A stretch of 26,702 nucleotides of DNA from Chlorobium sp. (lineage in GTDB: Bacteria > Bacteroidota > Chlorobiia > Chlorobiales > Chlorobiaceae), in contig JAPHUN010000152.1 in assembly GCA_026193435.1 (NCBI GenBank), forward strand, positions 1 through 26,702, given 5' to 3'. The notes beneath the pieces are model-generated. The model was not told the DNA's origin, made no database searches, and saw only the letters and a program-made list of their open reading frames with translations. Each line of letters starts with the position of its first letter. Positions within the stretch are counted from its first letter, which is position 1. The position numbers were made by a program, and so were the translations under genes. Below are positions 1 through 8,353 of this stretch, in pieces.

Positions 1-1012
1 AGTCCTGTATAAAGAGCGGTTGAGAAACAACATACGGAGCGTTAATAGAGGTGAGTATTTCATCCCTGGCAGCTGCGGACGCGCCCGGCGTCGTCGCACC
101 GGCCGGACCTCCGACAAAACCGAAGCCCATCATGTTTATCAGCATATCGAGATCGGCGTTCACAAACCATTCCCTTGCCGCCACATGTCCCTCTACCCCC
201 ATAACAAAGACAGGAAGTACATTCAGGCCTTTCGCCTCGATAGCCCGTATGGTGTTATCGATATACTCTTTTTCCTGAAGCAGGTGCTTGCGGAAAAAGA
301 TCAGTCCGATATTATGTTTTTCTTTGGATTTTTTGTCCCGCTTTTTGTTCCATTTGGTGTAGTGGTTCAAATCCTTGAAATAGTCGGGAGCTTCAGGATG
401 ATAAAAGCCCATCGTCGGTACTTCAACGACTTTATCGGCCTTGACCGATACTTCGAAGTATTCCGACATGATGTAATTGAACATGCTGGCGAGGTTTTCC
501 GCCGTAGGATGCATCCAGTAGGTATAGACCTGCATCCAGTTCTTGAAATCCTTGGCCTTCTTCGGGATCAGCGGCAACATCGTCCGCATGATCTTGAGCA
601 GTTTCATATAGCCGTAAAGGGCGTCTTCATCACGGCCTTTAACCAGCATTTTTGCTACTTTTTTCACGATGTCCGGCATACCGCTGCCATCGCCTGAGAC
701 AACATAATTGCCAACCCTGGTCATCTGCATGACTTCGGGCATCGATTCGTATGCGAAAACAGTTCTGACGTTCGATTGCTCTATCTGTTCCTTGAGCCAG
801 TCAGACTGCCCTTTGAACTGAATGAGTGTCGTAAAGACGCAGTCTGCGTTTCGGATGGCTTCGGCAGCTTCAGGATTCTGGTGTTCCAGGTCCTGGTCTG
901 TCCACTGGGTCAGTTCAGCATACCGGCTGATTTTATCCGATACTTCTCGCCACACTCGCTGATTGCACTGTTCCATCCCGACGACGGCTGCAATTTTGAT
1001 TTTACTCTGCAT
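1..1012 (-). CDS. bchH: Magnesium chelatase subunit H family (BchH/BchS/BchT), N-terminal part, cut by window edge
   Basis: This is the large porphyrin-binding subunit of Mg-chelatase, which with BchI and BchD inserts Mg2+ into protoporphyrin IX at the entry to bacteriochlorophyll synthesis. The minus strand stays open from an ATG at 1012-1010 to the window edge, giving 337 complete codons of a protein that is normally about 1,250-1,290 residues. Recognisable stretches are ESMPEVMQMTRVG (about residues 94-106), the segment around LLKIMRTMLPLIPKKAKD, and FVMGVEGHVAAREWF followed by a glycine-rich GFGFVGGPAGATTPG stretch. Green sulfur bacteria usually carry three paralogues (bchH, bchS, bchT), and I cannot tell from the N-terminus which one this is, so the symbol names the family. 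No clear Shine-Dalgarno precedes the ATG. The upstream gene on the same strand, a TonB receptor, is separated from it by a terminator hairpin, so this gene probably has its own promoter in 1013-1183. Confidence 0.88.
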   Translation of the reverse strand, partial: MQSKIKIAAVVGMEQCNQRVWREVSDKISRYAELTQWTDQDLEHQNPEAAEAIRNADCVFTTLIQFKGQSDWLKEQIEQSNVRTVFAYESMPEVMQMTRVGNYVVSGDGSGMPDIVKKVAKMLVKGRDEDALYGYMKLLKIMRTMLPLIPKKAKDFKNWMQVYTYWMHPTAENLASMFNYIMSEYFEVSVKADKVVEVPTMGFYHPEAPDYFKDLNHYTKWNKKRDKKSKEKHNIGLIFFRKHLLQEKEYIDNTIRAIEAKGLNVLPVFVMGVEGHVAAREWFVNADLDMLINMMGFGFVGGPAGATTPGASAAARDEILTSINAPYVVSQPLFIQD

Positions 1013-1057
1013 AGGAAACGAAGGTCAGCATTGGTTAAGGTAATTCCAGAATAGAAT

Positions 1058-1080
1058 ACCAAATGTAATAATAGTTTGGT
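1058..1080. promoter_or_regulatory. Candidate operator palindrome upstream of the chelatase gene
   Basis: A perfect 6-bp inverted repeat (ACCAAA, 11-bp AT-rich spacer, TTTGGT) lies 46 bp upstream of the chelatase start, in the stretch where its promoter should be. It has no U-tract and so is not a terminator. The size fits a dimeric regulator site, but I recognise no specific regulator. Confidence 0.25.
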
Positions 1081-1183
1081 GAATAGTAAAGTCTTACTTG
1101 AGCTTTGAAAGAATAGTGAACAAGCGTTTATGACTGGCCGTATGATGGTGAAAATACGTGATGAGATGTCATGCCGCATAACG

Positions 1184-1213
1184 AAACAAGCCCCTCGGAA
1201 AAGGGGCTTGTTT
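1184..1213 (-). terminator. Hairpin terminator after the TonB receptor gene
   Basis: Perfect 12-bp inverted repeat (arms 1184-1195 and 1202-1213, GC-rich core AAGCCCC/GGGGCTT, 6-nt loop), 28 bp downstream of the TonB receptor stop. The T-tract on the minus strand is poor (TTTCG), but the stem is strong and separates the receptor from the chelatase gene. Confidence 0.65.
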
Positions 1214-1241
1214 GTGTTGGATGACCTGCCGTAAGGCTGTC

Positions 1242-3959
1242 TTAATAGAGAAAATCAAGGCTGAGAACGAAGTTTCTGCCGGGAGAACGGTACCACTCCG
1301 CTTCCTCATACTGTTCATTGGTGATATTCCGGCAGAGAAGAGAAACACCAATGTTGTCTGTCGCCTGGTATTTCGCGCCTGCGTTGAAGACAATGAACCC
1401 GCCAGGGTAGTTTTCTCCCTCCGGATTGGGATAGGTGCTGACCGCCTTGTACTTGCTGACATAACGACCGTTGGTGTTCAGGGCCAGGCGTTTGGTCGCC
1501 TTCCATGTGGCGCTGACCGATGCCGTATGCTCAGGGCGGTACTGCAGCCAGTCGGGATCAGGGTTCTGACTGCCGGCCAGCGACGCGTCGCCCTCTGTTT
1601 TGTTCTTGGCGTTCATGTAGGCATAGCCCAGTCCGAGGTTGAACACATCTGAAGCACGGATGTTCAGGCTGGTCTCGATGCCCCAGATGCGTGCCTTGGC
1701 TATGTTTTCATACATGAAAATGATCGGAAAACCAGAAGGGTTAAGGTTTCTTGACTCAATCAGGTTGTCGTAATCATTAAGATAAGCTGCTACATCGAGA
1801 GAGACCTTGTCGCCGAAGTTTTTGAAGAACCCTATCTCATAACCGGTCATGGTTTCCTTGTCAAGAGCCGGATTGGGATTACCGACAAAAAGACCGGCAT
1901 CACGTACAAAGCGTTCGGAAAGCGTCGGTGCCCGGAAACTTTTGCCTGCCGATGCGCGGAGTGAAAAATCACACGTCGGTTTGTAGTTCAGCGCAATTCT
2001 CGGGCTGATGGCGTCGACGGATTTGTTAGCTATAGGATCGGTTGCTACAGTACTTTCAACGCTGAACGTTTGGGGGTTGAATTCATATTTGTTATAGGTG
2101 ACCTCATCGGCATCAATGCCGCTCCAGTCATACCGAAGCGAGAGCAGAGCGGTTAGACAGTCTGCCATCTTGAACTCGTCCTGTATAAAGAGCGCGGCGT
2201 TTTTCTCTTTTATCTCTCCGAGCTCTCCGTAAACCGGCAGGTCAGCTCTGTACTGGGTTGACGCCAGGTCTACAATGTTGCCGTCCAGGCCGAACAAGAG
2301 GCGGTGCTGATCGCTGGCCCGCCAGTCGAGTTTAAATCCTGCACCGAACCGGTTGGAGATGTTCTCGTTAAACTCCCCGGGTTGACGCTCATAGGGAAAA
2401 CCTGTAAGGTTTGTGTTGACTCCGTCGACAAATGATGGCACAAAAGGAGGGACCGGTGGAGCGGGGCCGGGGCCGTCCGGATCAAAGCCCACATAAAGAA
2501 AGTCGTTCGTAAAGGCACTTTGGTCAAACCCATATGCTGCTTGAGGGAAGCCGGGTGAATTCCATATATTTGCTGCAGCTGCTGATCCTATGCCGATGCC
2601 AGCTCCGGTGAGGCTACCCTGAAGGGCCGGGTTGTTCAGAAGCATCTCCTCTGTGAGATACTGTTGCAGTGTGTCGCTTGGATTGTAATTTATCCTGTAC
2701 TCGTTTCTGGTATAGTATACCCGTGAGTCAAGGCTCAGATCATCGCTAAGCAAATTGACGTAATTCAGGCCGACCAGTATATTTTTCCTTTTGACGATAT
2801 CGTCCGTGTAAACATCATCAGCGAGATCGTAGGCCCTTTCAGGATGAGCGTTATATTCTGCTCCGGTTTGTGTGAGTGAGACAAGATCATATGGCCATGT
2901 GCTTACATAACCTGCTTCGGTCTGATTGTAAAAAGATGTGAGCTGTAAGTATTGATCAGAATTAATGTCGTAACGTGCTTTCAGCTTCACGTCATTGAGA
3001 AGGGTCTGAGAATTTTCGCGATAACCATCGTCTTCGCTGTGGCTGTAGAGTAAGTTGTAATTGAACTTGTCTGTTTTATTGCCGATACCGATATAGCTGT
3101 TCCACAGCCAGGGGGTGTAGCCGTCACGGTAGACACTCTGATCGCTATCCGGTGGAGAATCGTAGAATCCACCACTGATACCTGCCGTTACTTCGAACTT
3201 ATCAGGCAAATGTCCAAAGACGTTGACCACACCGCCCATTGCCCCTGAACCGTAAAGTGTTGAGGCTGCACCTTTGACTACTTCAACCTTATCGGCAGCG
3301 TTCATGTTGACGTTGGTCCAGACAATGCCGCCGGTTTCAGGAGTGTTGATCGGGAAGCCGTCGTAGAAAGCATTGACGCGCGTTCCGATGCCGCCGCCCT
3401 GGAAGGTGTTGGAACCGCGGATCTGCACTGTGGCAGCGCTGTAGCCCGCAGAACGGGTGACATTGACGCCCGGTACTGATTCGATGACCTGGTCGAGTGA
3501 CGGACTCGGTTCTTCACGTATCTCTTCGGTTGTCACGACAGAGGTTGTGACGGGCACATCGAGCCGGTCCTGTTCGTAGAGGGCTGCGCCCACAACAACT
3601 TCCGAAGCCATGACGGTTGTCTGTGCGAGCTGCGGGTTGATGGTCGCGGTTTCACCGGTTTTGACCGAGATGGTCTGGAAGTAGGGTGCGTAGCCGATGG
3701 CGTTTACCTTGAGCCTGTAGGAGCCTTCGGGGATGTTGGCGATGGTGAAGTTACCTTCAATGTCGGAAGCTGATCCGAGGGTCGTGTTCTCGAGCTGTGC
3801 GGAAGCGCCGATCACGCCTTCCCCATCCGTTTTGTCTGTGATCTTTCCCGTGACGGTACCGGCAGCCCATGCGGGCAGGGGCGAGAGTATGACGGTGAGC
3901 AGGAAAACGGCGAGGAGCAAACGTACAGGGGGGAATGCCTGGTAATGCTTGGTGTCCAT
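1242..3959 (-). CDS. TonB-dependent outer membrane receptor with N-terminal carboxypeptidase-regulatory-like domain
   Basis: A 905-residue outer-membrane gated channel that imports a scarce ligand using TonB/ExbBD energy. The N-terminus has a signal peptide (hydrophobic [12 protein letters not shown], cleavage likely after AWA near residue 32). It is followed by a carboxypeptidase-regulatory-like beta domain (about 35-118, [20 protein letters not shown]...[14 protein letters not shown]). A TonB-box-like SEVVVGA precedes the plug (about 125-250, with [17 protein letters not shown] and [24 protein letters not shown]). The rest is a beta barrel ending in the aromatic residue of SLDFLY. The start is an ATG with a good signal peptide directly behind it but no clear Shine-Dalgarno. 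An intrinsic terminator sits 27 bp upstream of the ATG. The ligand cannot be read from the sequence. The neighbouring tetrapyrrole chelatase gene makes a metal chelate or corrinoid plausible, but this is inference only. Confidence 0.93.
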   Translation of the reverse strand: MDTKHYQAFPPVRLLLAVFLLTVILSPLPAWAAGTVTGKITDKTDGEGVIGASAQLENTTLGSASDIEGNFTIANIPEGSYRLKVNAIGYAPYFQTISVKTGETATINPQLAQTTVMASEVVVGAALYEQDRLDVPVTTSVVTTEEIREEPSPSLDQVIESVPGVNVTRSAGYSAATVQIRGSNTFQGGGIGTRVNAFYDGFPINTPETGGIVWTNVNMNAADKVEVVKGAASTLYGSGAMGGVVNVFGHLPDKFEVTAGISGGFYDSPPDSDQSVYRDGYTPWLWNSYIGIGNKTDKFNYNLLYSHSEDDGYRENSQTLLNDVKLKARYDINSDQYLQLTSFYNQTEAGYVSTWPYDLVSLTQTGAEYNAHPERAYDLADDVYTDDIVKRKNILVGLNYVNLLSDDLSLDSRVYYTRNEYRINYNPSDTLQQYLTEEMLLNNPALQGSLTGAGIGIGSAAAANIWNSPGFPQAAYGFDQSAFTNDFLYVGFDPDGPGPAPPVPPFVPSFVDGVNTNLTGFPYERQPGEFNENISNRFGAGFKLDWRASDQHRLLFGLDGNIVDLASTQYRADLPVYGELGEIKEKNAALFIQDEFKMADCLTALLSLRYDWSGIDADEVTYNKYEFNPQTFSVESTVATDPIANKSVDAISPRIALNYKPTCDFSLRASAGKSFRAPTLSERFVRDAGLFVGNPNPALDKETMTGYEIGFFKNFGDKVSLDVAAYLNDYDNLIESRNLNPSGFPIIFMYENIAKARIWGIETSLNIRASDVFNLGLGYAYMNAKNKTEGDASLAGSQNPDPDWLQYRPEHTASVSATWKATKRLALNTNGRYVSKYKAVSTYPNPEGENYPGGFIVFNAGAKYQATDNIGVSLLCRNITNEQYEEAEWYRSPGRNFVLSLDFLY

Positions 3960-3986
3960 GGACGTTCTGTGTTAGGTGCGTTACTG

Positions 3987-4014
3987 AAAAAAAACCTGCA
4001 TGTTATTCTGCAGG
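3987..4014 (-). terminator. Intrinsic terminator or attenuator in the TonB receptor leader
   Basis: On the minus strand CCTGCA, an 8-nt loop and TGCAGG are followed directly by eight T. It lies only 27 bp before the receptor ATG and about 75 bp after another complete terminator (4088-4137) that already serves the upstream gene. It is therefore either a back-up terminator or a leader attenuator. Confidence 0.6.
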
Positions 4015-4087
4015 AAGGATATGTGTTGCTAAGTGGAAAGCTATCAGAATTTTATTGAAAGTGCAAAAATCCAGTAATGCATACCAG

Positions 4088-4137
4088 AAAAAAACACTTC
4101 TGTCTCTGAGAGGGGAGGGATTATTGAGAGACAGAAG
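4088..4137 (-). terminator. Intrinsic terminator of the SPT-like gene
   Basis: Perfect 11-bp stem (arms 4097-4107 and 4127-4137, CTTCTGTCTCT/AGAGACAGAAG) with a 19-nt loop. On the minus strand it is followed by TG and seven T. It lies 66 bp downstream of the stop of the 4203-5405 gene. Confidence 0.8.
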
Positions 4138-4202
4138 ATGGTGATGTAGTAGAATACCTGAGATCGGATTGCGCGCGACGGGTGCTGCGGGCTGTGGTGT
4201 TC

Positions 4203-5405
4203 TTATAGTATTTCAAGCTCCCTGCCGATGGTGTTGAATTCCATGATCACCTTGTCGAGGTGTTCCTTTTCGTGCGTGGCCATGAAGCTCGTTCTCAGTG
4301 CTTCAAAACCGGGCATCACACCGGGACGGATGAACGCGTTGACATAGACTCCGGCATCGAACAGTTTTTTCCAGAAGACCATGGTCTTCATCTGGTCGCC
4401 GATAATGACCGATACTATGGCCGTTCTGGAAGGCATGAGTTTGAAGCCTGCGGCGGCAAGTCCCTGGCGGACATAGTCGGTGTTGACTATGAGCCGTTCG
4501 ATCAGCTCGGGTTCACTTTTAAGAATTTCCAGTGATGTGAGGACAGCGGCTACGCTCGCCGGTGTCGGCGACGCGCTGAAGATCAGAGAAGAGGCGTTGT
4601 GCTTGATGAAGTTTATGACATCACGTTCGCCTACGACATATCCGCCGAGTGAACCGAACGTTTTTGAGAAAGTGCCCATCATGAGGTCTACCTGATCGAC
4701 CAGGTTGAACTCCGAAGGGGTTCCTCGTCCGTCCCTTCCGATGACGCCCACGGCATGCGCGTCATCGATCAGTATTCTGGCTCCGTACTCTTTTGCGAGC
4801 TCCACAAGTCTCGGCAGTTCAACTATTTCTCCGGATACGGAGAAAACTCCGTCTGCAACGATCAGTTTGCCGGCGTCGTCAGGAATAGTCTGCAATACTC
4901 TCTCAAGGTCTTCCATCGAATTATGCGCGAAGCGAACAAACTTACCCGATTGCCCTACTGCCATGATCGATGCGGCGACAAGGCTTGCATGGTTATCCTT
5001 GTCGCATATGACATATTCTCCCCTCTGGACAAGTGTCGGAATGACTCCCTGACCGGTCTGGTAGCCGGTACTGAAAAGGAGACACCGTTCTTTTTCAAAA
5101 TACTCCGCGAGCTTCTCCTCGAGTTCGAGGTGCAGGTTGACAGTTCCTGTCATGTAGCGGGAACCGGAGCAGCTTGTGCCATATTTCCTGATCGCGCTGA
5201 TCGACGCTTCCTTGACCCTTTCGTCGGCAGTAAGGCCAAGGTAGTTGTTGGATCCGGCCATGATAAGTTTTCTGCCGCCAAATGAGACGACCGGGCCTTC
5301 TGTTTCTTCGATGGGATGAAAAAAAGGATATATACCGAGCGCTTTTACTTCGTCTGCCAGCGTGAAGTCGTAGCACTTTTTAAAAAGGTCTTTGCGTGTA
5401 TTCAC
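4203..5405 (-). CDS. PLP-dependent alpha-oxoamine synthase, serine palmitoyltransferase-like
   Basis: A 400-residue fold-type I PLP enzyme of the family that condenses an amino acid with an acyl-CoA (serine palmitoyltransferase, BioF, Kbl, HemA). Visible landmarks are SNNYLGL (52-58), the cofactor-stacking His139 in DKDNHAS, Asp214 and His217 in IDDAHAVG, and the Schiff-base Lys248 in [14 protein letters not shown]. The GTFSK form around the lysine is typical of serine palmitoyltransferases, whereas BioF and Kbl usually have GTLGK. Length matches soluble bacterial SPT. The start is GTG at 5405 with no evident Shine-Dalgarno. The N-terminus continues smoothly into the family-conserved [15 protein letters not shown], so the start is reasonable. 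No bio or tdh genes are adjacent. The divergent neighbour is an extended-SDR reductase, a type found in bacterial ceramide clusters. BioF or Kbl activity remains possible. Confidence 0.82.
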   Translation of the reverse strand: MNTRKDLFKKCYDFTLADEVKALGIYPFFHPIEETEGPVVSFGGRKLIMAGSNNYLGLTADERVKEASISAIRKYGTSCSGSRYMTGTVNLHLELEEKLAEYFEKERCLLFSTGYQTGQGVIPTLVQRGEYVICDKDNHASLVAASIMAVGQSGKFVRFAHNSMEDLERVLQTIPDDAGKLIVADGVFSVSGEIVELPRLVELAKEYGARILIDDAHAVGVIGRDGRGTPSEFNLVDQVDLMMGTFSKTFGSLGGYVVGERDVINFIKHNASSLIFSASPTPASVAAVLTSLEILKSEPELIERLIVNTDYVRQGLAAAGFKLMPSRTAIVSVIIGDQMKTMVFWKKLFDAGVYVNAFIRPGVMPGFEALRTSFMATHEKEHLDKVIMEFNTIGRELEIL

Positions 5406-5653
5406 AGGACTGAATATTTGCTTCAGTATGATGGCTGCTTATGAGCCGGTACAATTTCTGTTCTACGTTCTCTACTCTCGGCGAAGAATACAGCGGATTA
5501 TTTCTATTCCATTCCCTCAGCCGCATCTTCGAATAACAAGTTAAATAATGAATGTATTAAAAATTTTGTTTTTTTTCTGAAGTGGTAACTTCTTTTTTAA
5601 TAGTGCTATGTTCATCTGTCCGATCTGAATGACTGAAAAATACAGAGACTCTT

Positions 5654-6649
5654 ATGGGACGTAACATTCTTGTTACCGGCGCGACAGGTTTCATCGGCGC
5701 TGTTGTTGTCGATTATCTTAAAAGCAGAGGTGACACCGTCAGGGTATTGACAAGGCCGGAAAGTGATCCCGGAAAAGCTTCGTCAATGAAGGTGGAAATT
5801 TTGACGGGCAGGTACGACGATCCTGCTTCACTCAGGAAGGCCTTGGAAGGAATGGATATGGTTTTCCATCTCGCAGGTGTGACAAAATCAGTGGATGAAA
5901 AGGGTTTCTATGACGGGAATGTTCTTCCGGTAAAAAATCTCCTTGAATCCGTCATGCAGGTGAATCCGGGACTGAAGCGTTTTCTGCTGGTCTCTTCTCT
6001 TGCAGCGGCAGGTCCGGCTGATAATCCCGATCCGGGCTCAAGGGAAGAAGATGATTCGAAACCGGTCAGTGTTTACGGTGAGAGCAAGCTCGAGGCTGAG
6101 AAGATCTGTCTCTCTTTCAGGGATCGACTGCCGGTAACCATTGTCAGGCCGCCTGCGGTCTATGGACCGGGAGACAGGGATGTACTGCAGTTTATCCGGA
6201 TGCTGCAAAAAGGTCTTGTGCTTGGGGCGGGCGATGTCAAAAAACAGCGTTTAAGCCTTGTGCATGTCGACGATCTGGTCCGCGGTATGGTCATGGCAGC
6301 TGAATCGCCGGCAGGGACAGGTGAAATGTATTATATAACATCGCCGAAAGGTTATTCATGGGAGGAGCTGTCGGCTGCCGCCGCCAGAGAACTCGGGGTA
6401 AAGCGTATTTTCAGCATTTCTCTTCCGAAATCGTTGATGAAGATGTTGGGATATGTGGCGGGTTCGATCAGCTCGGTTACCGGACGGTCAGGGTTTTTAA
6501 ATCCTGACAAGGTCAGCGAGATGGTGCAGGACTACTGGGTTTGTTCGCCCCGGAAAGCGGAAAGGCAGCTCGGGTTTACCTCCGCAGTCTCTCTGGAAGA
6601 TGGCATGCATACGACTATAGCCTGGTACAGGGAGAAGGGATGGCTTTAG
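5654..6649 (+). CDS. NAD(P)-dependent epimerase/dehydratase, extended SDR family
   Basis: A 331-residue Rossmann-fold oxidoreductase. The cofactor motif TGATGFIG is at residues 8-15, an AG motif in FHLAGV follows near 74, catalytic Ser is in LLVSS near 114-115, and the active-site YxxxK is Y141-GES-K145. The substrate-side RPPAVYGPGD and HVDDLVRGM motifs are those of extended SDRs (sugar-nucleotide epimerases, dihydroflavonol-type reductases, ceramide reductases). The substrate is not readable from the sequence. It is divergent from the SPT-like gene with 248 bp between them, so a shared lipid pathway is possible. A weak hairpin with six T (5579-5598) lies in this AT-rich gap. The stop codon TAG lies in the 5-bp direct repeat flanking a MITE-like insertion. 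A second 331-residue SDR is at 20695-21690. Confidence 0.85.
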   Translation: MGRNILVTGATGFIGAVVVDYLKSRGDTVRVLTRPESDPGKASSMKVEILTGRYDDPASLRKALEGMDMVFHLAGVTKSVDEKGFYDGNVLPVKNLLESVMQVNPGLKRFLLVSSLAAAGPADNPDPGSREEDDSKPVSVYGESKLEAEKICLSFRDRLPVTIVRPPAVYGPGDRDVLQFIRMLQKGLVLGAGDVKKQRLSLVHVDDLVRGMVMAAESPAGTGEMYYITSPKGYSWEELSAAAARELGVKRIFSISLPKSLMKMLGYVAGSISSVTGRSGFLNPDKVSEMVQDYWVCSPRKAERQLGFTSAVSLEDGMHTTIAWYREKGWL

Positions 6650-6790
6650 GGCACCTCTGAAAACTTATTGCGCGTCTCGATTGCTGCGTTGGGTGGTGCT
6701 CGAAATCCTCACGTACTATCAGTACGCTCCGGTTTCTGCGCTCCATCCGCCTTGCACTCGAACCGCTCATGACACTTTTTAGAGGTGTCC
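6650..6790. mobile_element. MITE-like palindromic element with 5-bp target duplication
   Basis: A 141-bp stretch begins GGCACCTCTGAAAA and ends TTTTTAGAGGTGTCC, which are nearly perfect terminal inverted repeats. It is flanked by the direct repeat TTTAG (6645-6649 and 6791-6795). The centre holds GTACT-atc-AGTAC (6713-6725), and the halves are imperfectly complementary along their length, so the whole unit can fold into one long hairpin. There is no coding capacity. The left copy of TTTAG supplies the stop codon of the upstream epimerase gene. I recall similar palindromic repeats as common in bacterial genomes but cannot search. Confidence 0.7.
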
Positions 6791-6795
6791 TTTAG

Positions 6796-6997
6796 TGTGT
6801 TGATTCGTTGAACTGTTGGTTTTTTTTTGACTTGTCATTTCCGCACTCGGTACGAAAATTCCATTGCTGATTTCAGCTTTTTTCGCATGACTTCCAATGA
6901 AGACAAATTGTTAGTCTTTAGCTCGAAAAACAATCAATCTGACTATATGTAAGGGGAATTGTTGAAATTATTGGGAAAACAATTCAACAAATAAACG
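6796..6997. other. Non-coding remainder of the epimerase-holA gap
   Basis: AT-rich sequence after the MITE-like element with no credible gene. The only structure seen is a 7-bp inverted repeat AATTGTT/AACAATT (6957-6963 and 6978-6984). Its right part reads AACAATTCAACAA, the same wording as the octamer repeats at 8276-8340. Confidence 0.4.
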
Positions 6998-7029
6998 CTT
7001 CTTCAGCCTGACAAATCGGGCTGAAGAAG
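6998..7029 (-). terminator. Hairpin overlapping the holA stop codon
   Basis: Perfect 11-bp inverted repeat CTTCTTCAGCC/GGCTGAAGAAG with a 10-nt loop. It covers the last codons and stop of holA and is followed on the minus strand by a weak T-rich stretch (GTTTATTTG). It is a likely terminator, unusual in being partly coding. Confidence 0.5.
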
Positions 7030-8058
7030 GTGCTGCATCAAACGCAGAAGAAGGTATTTTTCGTCCGGATAGGTTTCCAGTCCTTTGAGGGCGGCATCGG
7101 TCCGATGCAGGGCGAGAATGGCGTTTTCGGTTTCCTTCAGAGAGAACCGCGAGGCATAGTTCAGGTAGTTTTTCGCGAAATATTCCTGTTTTCCGAACAT
7201 TCCGAGCAGTTTGGCTGTCTCTGAAAGAGGCAATTGACGGGAGCCGGGAGAGTGGAGCTTCCAGATTCTCATATAAAAGGTTGTCAGGTAGCGAACGATA
7301 TTCATCAGTCCTTCCTTCTGTCCTTCCCGATCCATGATCATCAGGGATATACCGCTGCAGAGTCGTACATTTTTTCCTGCAAGCGCTTTTTCAAGCTCAA
7401 AGACATTATACTGTTTCGATATACCGACGCACTCGAAAACGTCGGTACCGGTAATGCGTTTTTCATTGCTTTTTGAGGACGCGTACATGACGAGCTTTTC
7501 CACTTCTCTTGCTATCTCCCGCGACGATGGCTGTATATACGCGCTGAATGCTTTCAGGGCTTCCGGTTCGAACTCCCACCCATAGAGTGATGCCCGGTCG
7601 GAAGCAAAGATGTCGGGGTGTGTAACCAGAGGGAAATCATGCCGGAAAGGTTGCAGTTCCCTGAAGGGGGCTTTCTGCAGATCCCTTTTGTCAATCTGGT
7701 CGGCGTCGAGTATCAGTATCGTTGAGTCAGCCGTGGTGTTGATATACCGGATGAACTGGTCGATATGCAGTTTTTGTCTGTCTCTCGAACCCGGCTTTTT
7801 TAACTTGTCGAACTGCTTGACGATTATCAGCTTTCGAGCGGTGAACATGGGAAATTCCGACGCCATTGAGACAATCTCTCCCGGAGTGACATCCTGTCCG
7901 TAGAGCACGGTAGTGTTTACGGCGGCATCTTGTTCCGCAGGGAACGCGTTTTTCCTGATGAGATCAGTGAACTCCTCTTTCAGAAAGCTCTCGGGGCCGT
8001 GAAAAAAATATATCGGCGCGATCTTTCCCGATGCGATGTCCTTCTGAAGCTTTTTCAA
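7003..8058 (-). CDS. holA: DNA polymerase III delta subunit
   Basis: A 351-residue clamp-loader subunit that opens the beta sliding clamp during replication. The N-terminus [18 protein letters not shown] is the family's degenerate P-loop region. [26 protein letters not shown] (about 61-86) is the typical delta-subunit block for beta-clamp interaction. The C-terminal helical domain is normal, and the length fits HolA at about 340 residues. The start is TTG at 8058 with only a poor Shine-Dalgarno (CGGAA, rather far upstream). No in-frame ATG gives a better N-terminus. It lies downstream of pyrK-ssb on the same strand, but a 295-bp repeat-filled gap makes co-transcription doubtful. Confidence 0.9.
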   Translation of the reverse strand: MKKLQKDIASGKIAPIYFFHGPESFLKEEFTDLIRKNAFPAEQDAAVNTTVLYGQDVTPGEIVSMASEFPMFTARKLIIVKQFDKLKKPGSRDRQKLHIDQFIRYINTTADSTILILDADQIDKRDLQKAPFRELQPFRHDFPLVTHPDIFASDRASLYGWEFEPEALKAFSAYIQPSSREIAREVEKLVMYASSKSNEKRITGTDVFECVGISKQYNVFELEKALAGKNVRLCSGISLMIMDREGQKEGLMNIVRYLTTFYMRIWKLHSPGSRQLPLSETAKLLGMFGKQEYFAKNYLNYASRFSLKETENAILALHRTDAALKGLETYPDEKYLLLRLMQHLLQPDLSG

Positions 8059-8103
8059 CGTTATTTTGTTTTTCCGATTGTGAGTGGTTCGTCAGTCTGA
8101 AAG

Positions 8104-8250
8104 TCATGTCGCCCTGTGTGATATTATTATTTGTTACACGGGGCGGTATCCATACGAACGTTGGGCAGAAGATGGATCCTCGGGTCAAGCCCGAGGATGA
8201 CAGAACAATCATGCTTCCTGTGAAATAGATGCGCGGATTTCACGGGGCGC
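8104..8250. repeat. Cluster of dispersed palindromic repeats (copy 1)
   Basis: Three hairpin-forming blocks. 8104-8153 is a CCCTGTGTGATA...ACACGGGG palindrome that, read on the minus strand, starts ATGGATACCGCC. 8176-8198 is ATCCTCGGG, loop TCAAG, CCCGAGGAT, a perfect 9-bp stem. 8217-8247 is a palindrome with GTGAAAT/ATTTCAC arms. All three have partners at 15421-15594, in a different order and orientation. They fill the gap between ssb and holA, which otherwise holds only the octamer repeat. Confidence 0.7.
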
Positions 8251-8275
8251 CCACAGGGTGAGTCTCTACTGTCAG

Positions 8276-8340
8276 TTCAACAGCTCAACAACTCAACAAC
8301 TCAACAGGTTCAACAGTTCAACAATTCAACAATTCAACAA
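8276..8340. repeat. Octamer tandem repeat YTCAACAR, eight copies
   Basis: Eight consecutive 8-bp units of the form YTCAACAR with one extra G between units four and five, covering 65 bp. It ends 13 bp from the ssb stop codon. The short perfect units suggest slippage-driven length variation. Confidence 0.85.
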
Positions 8341-8353
8341 GGCTTTTGCGTTG

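Noticed and set aside
20..697. 225-codon plus-strand open frame at the left edge
   Set aside because: It lies antisense to a frame whose translation clearly matches the Mg-chelatase H family over 337 residues; the plus-strand product is Arg/His/Phe-rich and matches nothing I know.
2..2194. A 17-bp identical string (GTCCTGTATAAAGAGCG) at 2-18 and near 2178-2194
   Set aside because: Both copies encode LFIQD on the minus strand inside two unrelated intact genes; most likely coincidence of a common peptide and codon use.
3960..4202. Cobalamin or other known riboswitch before the TonB receptor
   Set aside because: The stretch between the two terminators is only about 75 bp and shows none of the conserved B12-box type sequences I could look for by eye.
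8276..8340. CRISPR array
   Set aside because: Units are 8 bp and contiguous, without spacers; the same applies to the 7-bp units at 23871-23922.
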